A stretch of 64,000 nucleotides of DNA from Sphingobium jiangsuense (lineage in GTDB: Bacteria; Pseudomonadota; Alphaproteobacteria; Sphingomonadales; Sphingomonadaceae), in contig NZ_JACIDT010000009.1 of the NCBI RefSeq assembly GCF_014196495.1, positions 154,140 through 218,139 of the forward strand, given 5' to 3'. Below, one piece after another: positions 60,601-64,000 of this stretch. Each line of letters begins with the position of its first letter. Within the stretch, counting starts at the first letter, position 1. A program made the translations under genes and the position numbers. The notes below the pieces were generated by a model. That model searched no databases. It was not told the DNA's origin and saw only the letters and a list, made by a program, of their open reading frames with translations.

Positions 60601-61176
60601 CATGTGCCGCAGGCCGTTCTCGACCAGCTTGGCGAGCAGGACGCCCAGATCTCGCTGATCCTGATCGGCCTGCCGTCCGGTTCGGAAGTGAGCGCCACGC
60701 TCGGCGTGCGGGAGTCGATCCCGCTGCCGGAGGGCGTCCATGTCCAGACCTTCGACGCCAACGGCCATGCGGTCAGCGACAGCCTGCACCTGACCGGCAC
60801 GGCGGGCGCGGACATGCTGGTCGGCGGGGACGGCGATGACGTGCTCACCGGCCTTGCGGGCGACGATGTGCTGATCGGCGGCGCGGGCCGCGACGTGCTG
60901 ACCGGCGGCGAGGGCGCGGACCTGTTCGTGCTCGATGCGCCGGGTGGCCAGAGCCTGTCGATGGCGGACCTGATCACGGACTTCCAGGCGGGAACCGACC
61001 ATTTCCGCCTGCCGGGCGGCATCCAGTTCGGCGATCTCACCATCGTCCAGGGCGATCCGGGCTCCAACGGCGCGGCCGCCGGGGACAGCCTGATCGTCTA
61101 CACCGCCAGCGGCGATATCCTCGCCCATCTGGCCAATACGGACGCGGCGGCGATCACCCAGGCGTCGTTCCTCTAG
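54676..61176 (+). CDS. Giant type I-secreted adhesin (BapA-like prefix, Ig-like and RTX repeats)
   Basis: 2166 aa from ATG 54676 (GGGGGAGAG upstream). The start resembles the BapA prefix module (ARIASKSGKPVRVVALRKGI), followed by an Ala/Gly-rich linker and Ig-like repeats; two copies (about residues 145-245 and 795-895) share PTGLALAAADDSGAS and are nearly identical. An EF-hand/dockerin-like Asp-rich segment (DSNDNGEWDHESFTDANGNG) lies near residue 355. Three tandem ~345-aa repeats cover about residues 1005-2040, each with the pattern NGGYVVNWLVDQNGDGDGDG and QRFAADGSK. The C-terminus has RTX nonapeptides (GGDGDDVLTGLAGDD) and a type I secretion signal. Very likely the cargo of the operon just upstream, acting as a surface adhesin or biofilm protein. 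Its stop codon is supplied by repeat copy B. Confidence 0.93.
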   Translation: MALVARIASKSGKPVRVVALRKGINKLVADSDAVIDVVDEATGKTVDQAQFVRNGTDVSVSVPDALFAATADMAGQEAGAGAATAAGDDAAAASAGAGAGAGAGEGAGGGSGLAYGLLGAAALGGLVAAAAGGGGGSKTPPDTTAPTAPTGLALAAADDSGASNSDRVTSQTSGLTITGSAEANSTVTIRNGSTVIGTGTANGSGAFSIDVSLAQGEHNLTAVATDAAGNASPASAALAIKVDTTAPSVAITSSADTLLGAQTATLTFTFSEAPTGFTESDVTVTGGGISNLAVTPGSDGKVYTATLTPGATQAGNLAVSIAGGAFADTAGNASTAASHTIAFDPGVSGQAIDGYIANALVFRDSNDNGEWDHESFTDANGNGLYDEGEDYQDLDGNGRFTAEYATRTDPQGNFTGLYGSGRIVLTPLADSVDIATGLPFTGKLTAPDGSSVVTPLTTIVEALARTGISAEQAETQVKAALGLSSTVDLRTFDPIATAARAGDATALADAVAVHKAAVQVANILTVMASATQAAQAAGGAQAGIDAAVSVIAGQIGSTGAVDLASAALIDQIVQTAASDSGSAGASSALQAQAGALGSSLSNVNTAVGAASGEGAANTLAAITTAQIVAQETLASDVGTAISTNAPLDSSGYQGDALTGKLDDASTQVGTVIQSEPVAPGALAAPDKPTVDDGARISAGELADNVVVTVTYPAGAGAVAGDTLQLMLGGTVLKSATLTAGDISTGAVAFILTAADLGADGAKTIAARFVSAGGTVGKESAPAIVTLDTQTATPTGLALAAADDSGASSADGITSQSSGLTITGTAEANATVVLSEGATVLGTGVADAAGRFSIDVALAQGTHSIIATATDISGNVSTPSTALAITVDTSAPAAPAGLTASEGPLLTVVEAADGTTITGTTEAGTAVALTLTNGSQTLVKQAAVSGTSFTVTLTAAEVAQLGEGYVRYSAVATDAAGNSSAPSLTGQYLYTTQPIVAPDVRIDDSNSPVVQEDDGGIAGVTPLHGGGFAVHWIIDGDRDGDGDAIAIQRFAADGSKQGGIMLLQGISDDLVANAGDNATYDLAALANGGYALGYSLTQESFARPVNLGYLPGGVYLSAPIVGKPTEIFINSAPSSATYALSGTGNDGLPKTVALTVSDGSIIISPEILDQFSVDNRFTFVVNGLTPGQTFSGGIEVQEDLRYDLSEDLQIISGNGIVLESGVGVLGTGSGGRVEAFRIDSFSGTPTSVFIRLVPTIGATAIAGVAGAVLMPDGAAIIPVSADEDGVFRVPPAILSVLGEHDYQAFLIVNGLTAGSTLTGMVGVREGIAIPEGVFVQTFDANGAAVGGGVRVDGGPAPFLGDDEDDATVKVTALHGGGFVVNWVVDADGDGDADGLAVQRFAADGGKQGGIMLLDVPEDLLDRLDDVGSYDLHALANGGYALAYSLDLEEVHNYVAMTQNGNIPIVGRPVEITVNSTGNPTYAILGTGNDGNPKSIAVTPVDGTIRITQDILDQFAVDNRLTLAVNGLASGQSAGVDIRALADVGYDLSAPLQAVTSSRLVENGTGVIAAPGGRAEVFHIDSTTDTPGPVTMLLVLPYGVGSIDLTGIPHVVLPGEMILLTGVTPDSNGDYRVPQAILNQLWDQDFSAALLVGGQTDGGTVTGTVGVREAIPHAEGVYVHSFDANGALLPGSGERLDGPAHPFANGNDFAVRVTPLDNGGYVVNWLVDQNGDGDGDGFAIQRFAADGSKDGGVVVLQGLADSLLRSDDIDSFDLQALDNGGYVLTYVAEMNEVDRPLFFNGPASTGPIIGRPTDISFSGSIGGATIMLHGTGNDGLAKAVQLYPDGTHVQITQEILDQFGIDNRFTLAVSGLPAGQQVAAYYTALEDVRYDTTAALQDVSISRATLQLAPNIFGAVLSVPDGRVESFHIDAMGGTPTAVNLMINPVEPGSITIPGITPAPNGTLTISGITPDGNGVYHVPQAVLDQLGEQDAQISLILIGLPSGSEVSATLGVRESIPLPEGVHVQTFDANGHAVSDSLHLTGTAGADMLVGGDGDDVLTGLAGDDVLIGGAGRDVLTGGEGADLFVLDAPGGQSLSMADLITDFQAGTDHFRLPGGIQFGDLTIVQGDPGSNGAAAGDSLIVYTASGDILAHLANTDAAAITQASFL
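57690..60795 (+). repeat. Three tandem ~1-kb repeats inside the adhesin gene
   Basis: Units at about 57690-58735, 58736-59760 and 59761-60795 are each ~345 codons. Each unit contains an FAADG core, a DQF-VDNRFT- or DQFGIDNRFT-like segment and a DANG-containing end. They are diverged at DNA level, so not a recent expansion. Confidence 0.85.
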
Positions 61177-61274
61177 AGCGTTTTCAAGTCAGATGGCACA
61201 TCTGACGGCTCGGAAAACGCGGCAAACAAGGAATATCCAGACTCTGTCCGGTTCAATCCGAACCGGACAGAGTC
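61174..61274. repeat. 101-bp double-hairpin repeat, copy B
   Basis: Direct repeat of 40984-41084. Its first three bases are the TAG stop of the adhesin gene. Second hairpin is a perfect 15-bp stem, GACTCTGTCCGGTTC / GAACCGGACAGAGTC with a 5-nt loop, and could act as a transcription terminator or 3'-end stabiliser. The rest of the gap to 61433 shows no gene. Confidence 0.92.
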
Positions 61275-61433
61275 GGATCTTTCCCGGCCGCCGGTTCGCG
61301 ATGACGGGGCCGGCTGCCGTCCTTTTTGAAATCCGGCAATTTTTTGCAATAAAAACAGTATCACTAACGATCCGTTATCCACTTGCTCCTAGGCTCGCCG
61401 CGAATGACCAGAATCTTCGCGACGAGGAGAATA

Positions 61434-63566
61434 ATGACAAACCGGGTTCTTAAATCGCTCGCTTCCATGCTGAGCCTGCGCGGAGCGATAGCGATCGCCT
61501 GCTTCGTGAGCGTGGGATCGGGCATCACCGGCTTCATGCTGGAGCATTCCGCCAAGGAGCGCGCCCGCGAAACCGGCGCCATCGTTGCCGATCAGGTCGC
61601 GGCGAGCGTCCGCAACCAGTTCGACCGCTCCATCGGCACGATCGAGGGCATGCAGTCGGCGATCGTTTCGACCCGCGCCATGTCGATCCTCGATCGCGCG
61701 ACGCACAACGGCATATTGCGCGAAACGCTGGCGTCCAGCCCCGATCTGCTGGCGACGTGGACGGCGTGGGAACCCGATGCCTTCGACGGCAGGGACGCGT
61801 CCTTCGTCAACACCCCCGGCCATGACGAGAGCGGCCGCTTCGTTCCCTATTGGCACCGCTCCGGCAGCGACATCAGCCTGTCCCCGCTGGTCGGCTATGC
61901 CAGGCCGGGCGAGGGCGACTATTATCTGCTCGCCCGCAATTCGGGCAAGCCGGTGATGGTCGAGCCCTATTCCTATCAGGTCGACGGCCGCACCGTGCTG
62001 ATGACTTCGATCGCGCTGCCGGTGGTGCAGAACGGCCGGTCGCTGGGCGTGGTGGGCGCCGATATCGCGCTTGACGAATTGCAGACGCGAATCGGCGCGC
62101 TCAAGTTGCCCTATAATGCCGATGTGAAGCTGATGTCGGGCAGCAACGCCTATATCTATGTCCGCGACAAGGCGCTGCTGGGCAAGAAGGGCGAGGCTGC
62201 TGCCGCGGCGGGGGCGGCGTCCGACGGCACCGTCATCGCCCATGATCCGGAGCTGGGCGACGTCATCCGGGTCGACCGGCAGGTGGCGCTGAAGGGTTTC
62301 GACACCGGCTGGACCGTGCGGGTCGAGCTGCCGCTGTCGGCGGTGCTGTACGACGCGCGCATCGCGGAGCTGTCGCTGCTGCTGTCGGCGCTGGCGATGA
62401 TCGTCGGGCTGGCGCTGATCCTGCGGCGGACGGCGCTGCGCCTCGTCGGCGATCCGATCCGCGCGCTGTCGGACGAGATGAACGTGCTTGCCTCGGGCGA
62501 CCTGTCCGAGCCGCAGCGCGAGGCTGCGCAATCGATCGAGATCGCCACCATGCGCGAGGCGATCGACGTGTTCCGCCACAATGCGCGTGAAAAGCTGAAG
62601 GCCGACCGCGAGCAGCAGCTGGTGGTGGACACGCTGGGCGAGAGTCTCCAGAAGCTGGCCGACGGCGATCTCGCCGCGCGTATCGAGCCGGATTTCACCG
62701 GCGCCTATCAGCAGATCAAGCTCAACTTCAACGATGCGATGCAGCGGCTGGAAAGCGCGATGTCCGCCGTTTCGACCAGCGTGACCGATGTGCGCCACGG
62801 CTCGGACGAGATCCGCTCGGCCTCCGACAATCTCGCCCAGCGCACGGAGCAGCAGGCCGCCGGGCTGGAGGAGGTCGCCGCGTCCATGGCGCAGATCACC
62901 TCCGGCGTCGGCCAGACGGCGGCGGCGGCGCAGAAGGCGAACGAGGTGGTCGGCGAATCGAAGCGCGACATGGAAAGCGGCGGCGCGGTGATCCGCCGCG
63001 CGATCGACGCGATGGGCGGCATCGAGCTGGCCTCGAACGAGATCGCCGACATCATCTCGGTGATCGACGGCATCGCGTTCCAGACCAACCTGCTGGCGCT
63101 CAACGCCGGGGTCGAGGCGGCGCGGGCAGGGGATGCGGGCAAGGGCTTCGCGGTGGTCGCGTCGGAGGTGCGCGCGCTGGCGCAACGCTCGTCGGAGGCC
63201 GCGCAGGACATCAAGGACAAGATCACGACCAGCTCCAACCAGGTGAAGGCCGGGGTCGCGCTGGTGGGCGAGATGAACGAGGCGCTCGACCGCATCGTCC
63301 AGCGCATCGATACCATCAGCACGCTGGCGGGCGGCATCGCCCATGCGGCCGAGGAACAGTCGACCAGCCTGTCGGAGATCAACATCACGATCAGCCAGAT
63401 GGACAGCTTCACCCAGCAGAATGCGGCGATGGTGGAGGAAAGCACGGCGGCGGCGCGCAACCTTGCGGGCCATGCGGGCATGCTGTCGAGTCTGGTCGCT
63501 CAGTTCCGGCTGAGCCAGCACGGCGCCCCGCCGCAGCAGCGCGAGCCGCTGCGCCTGGCGAACTGA
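61434..63566 (+). CDS. Methyl-accepting chemotaxis protein with dCache-type sensor
   Basis: 710 aa from ATG 61434 (GAGGAGA upstream). First transmembrane segment near residues 10-36, then a periplasmic ligand domain of ~290 residues with dCache-like features (LRETLASSPDLLATWTAWEPDAFDG, YWHRSGSDISLSPLVGYARPGEGDYYLLAR), a second membrane segment (LLLSALAMIVGLALIL), a HAMP region, and a signalling domain. The MA hairpin is visible in GIAFQTNLLALNAGVEAARAGDAGKGFAVVASEVRALAQRS. There is no C-terminal CheR-binding pentapeptide. It may sense a small carboxylic acid or amino acid. No che operon is adjacent. Confidence 0.93.
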   Translation: MTNRVLKSLASMLSLRGAIAIACFVSVGSGITGFMLEHSAKERARETGAIVADQVAASVRNQFDRSIGTIEGMQSAIVSTRAMSILDRATHNGILRETLASSPDLLATWTAWEPDAFDGRDASFVNTPGHDESGRFVPYWHRSGSDISLSPLVGYARPGEGDYYLLARNSGKPVMVEPYSYQVDGRTVLMTSIALPVVQNGRSLGVVGADIALDELQTRIGALKLPYNADVKLMSGSNAYIYVRDKALLGKKGEAAAAAGAASDGTVIAHDPELGDVIRVDRQVALKGFDTGWTVRVELPLSAVLYDARIAELSLLLSALAMIVGLALILRRTALRLVGDPIRALSDEMNVLASGDLSEPQREAAQSIEIATMREAIDVFRHNAREKLKADREQQLVVDTLGESLQKLADGDLAARIEPDFTGAYQQIKLNFNDAMQRLESAMSAVSTSVTDVRHGSDEIRSASDNLAQRTEQQAAGLEEVAASMAQITSGVGQTAAAAQKANEVVGESKRDMESGGAVIRRAIDAMGGIELASNEIADIISVIDGIAFQTNLLALNAGVEAARAGDAGKGFAVVASEVRALAQRSSEAAQDIKDKITTSSNQVKAGVALVGEMNEALDRIVQRIDTISTLAGGIAHAAEEQSTSLSEINITISQMDSFTQQNAAMVEESTAAARNLAGHAGMLSSLVAQFRLSQHGAPPQQREPLRLAN

Positions 63567-63596
63567 CGCCCGGCTTTCGGGCCGGGGAAAGAATGC

Positions 63597-63631
63597 GGGG
63601 TTCCGGGGGGGCATTTCCGGGACCCCGTTTT
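63597..63631 (+). terminator. Terminator-like hairpin after the chemoreceptor gene
   Basis: GGGGTTCCGG can pair with CCGGGACCCC across a 10-nt loop, followed by GTTTTCG. One wobble pair; the T-run is short. Confidence 0.6.
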
Positions 63632-63726
63632 CGTGCGTGCCCGGATCGTCCGGCTTTCATATATATCATATGGAGGCTTTTATCGGAAAATGTTACAGGA
63701 ATATCGCCTTTATAGCGTGCTTGATA

Positions 63727-63740
63727 ATACCAAATGGTAT
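63727..63740. promoter_or_regulatory. Palindromic operator candidate upstream of the aldehyde dehydrogenase gene
   Basis: ATACCA-AA-TGGTAT is a perfect 6-bp-arm palindrome in an AT-rich stretch about 85 bp upstream of the aldehyde dehydrogenase start. Regulator unknown. Confidence 0.45.
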
Positions 63741-63824
63741 ATATTGCCCTCTCGCCACGCCAATGGCATGACCGCGATGGCGGCGGCATTCGTCATGCGG
63801 CTGGAGCAAGGGAGAGGAGAAGAG

Positions 63825-64000
63825 ATGGTTCCGACGGGGATAGAGGTTGCGCACGCGGACCGGCTTTACATAGGGGGTTTGTGGGTTGAGGCGCGGAGCG
63901 GTCGGATGATCGAGCTGGTATCGCCTAACAGCGAGGAAGTGATCGGCCATGTGGCCGAGGCGGACGAGCAGGACATGGACCGGGCGGTGGCGGCGGCGCG
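63825..64000 (+). CDS. Aldehyde dehydrogenase family protein (3' end cut by window)
   Basis: 58 codons visible from ATG 63825, with GGGAGAGGAG upstream. The residues LYIGGLWVEARSGRMIELVSPNSEEVIGHVAEADEQDMDRAVAAA match the N-terminal NAD-binding start of the aldehyde dehydrogenase superfamily (IGGxWV, SPNxEEVIGHV, DVDRAVAAA). The rest lies beyond the window, so substrate and catalytic Cys cannot be assessed. Confidence 0.88.
   Translation, partial: MVPTGIEVAHADRLYIGGLWVEARSGRMIELVSPNSEEVIGHVAEADEQDMDRAVAAA

Noticed and set aside
54601..61128. 2175-aa minus-strand frame opposite the adhesin gene
   Set aside because: Extreme Arg/Gly composition and exact antisense position to a well-supported repeat protein mark it as a codon-bias shadow.
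63693..63950. 85-aa minus-strand frame at the window end
   Set aside because: Antisense to the aldehyde dehydrogenase start and its promoter; no domain similarity.

Overview
This 64 kb window is high-GC DNA from an alphaproteobacterium, most likely a sphingomonad (Sphingobium, Novosphingobium or Sphingomonas type). The evidence is the dense catabolic operons with paired TonB-dependent receptors, the DoxX/NTF2-like accessory proteins, sphingomonad-style palindromic intergenic repeats (for example around 7973-8052 and 15252-15360), an HWE-family histidine kinase, and short ATGA/TGATG gene overlaps. No rRNA, tRNA, CRISPR array, transposase or integrase was seen.

Region 1 (1-26 kb) is a catabolic cluster. 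It holds a partial cytochrome P450, a flavin reductase, a phthalate-dioxygenase-type reductase, two flavin monooxygenase oxygenase components (HsaA-like and HpaB-like), two beta-propeller proteins, an extradiol dioxygenase, a Rieske oxygenase, a meta-cleavage hydrolase, an amidohydrolase, a fumarylacetoacetate-hydrolase-family enzyme, three MFS transporters, a TonB receptor, and several DoxX-like and membrane-anchored NTF2-like proteins. A GntR/FCD regulator sits at its right end. Eleven copies (plus one weak copy) of an AT-flanked palindrome of the form YGT-N3-AC-R lie in the promoter gaps of this region and nowhere else I could see. This is the FadR-subfamily operator type, so I infer one regulon controlled by that GntR protein.

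Region 2 (26-41 kb) is a second, more conventional aromatic pathway. It has an AraC regulator divergent from an operon of Rieske oxygenase alpha and beta subunits, diol dehydrogenase, extradiol dioxygenase, C-C hydrolase, Rieske ferredoxin, acyl-CoA ligase and TonB receptor. A thiolase follows, then a convergent hydratase / acylating aldehyde dehydrogenase / hydroxy-oxovalerate aldolase operon that turns the 2-hydroxypentadienoate-type product into pyruvate and acyl-CoA. An IclR regulator is divergent from that operon. The two regions each supply ring hydroxylation, extradiol cleavage and C-C hydrolysis, which would suit a two-ring or multi-ring substrate; the actual substrate cannot be read from the sequence.

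Region 3 (41-64 kb) is housekeeping and surface functions: a membrane-anchored amidohydrolase, a large autotransporter, a RelE/XRE toxin-antitoxin pair with a palindromic operator, an HWE sensor kinase with a 65-aa protein and a Crp/Fnr regulator, and a complete type I secretion operon (TolC, ABC transporter, HlyD). That operon is followed by its probable 2166-aa repeat adhesin substrate, then a chemoreceptor and the start of an aldehyde dehydrogenase cut by the window edge.
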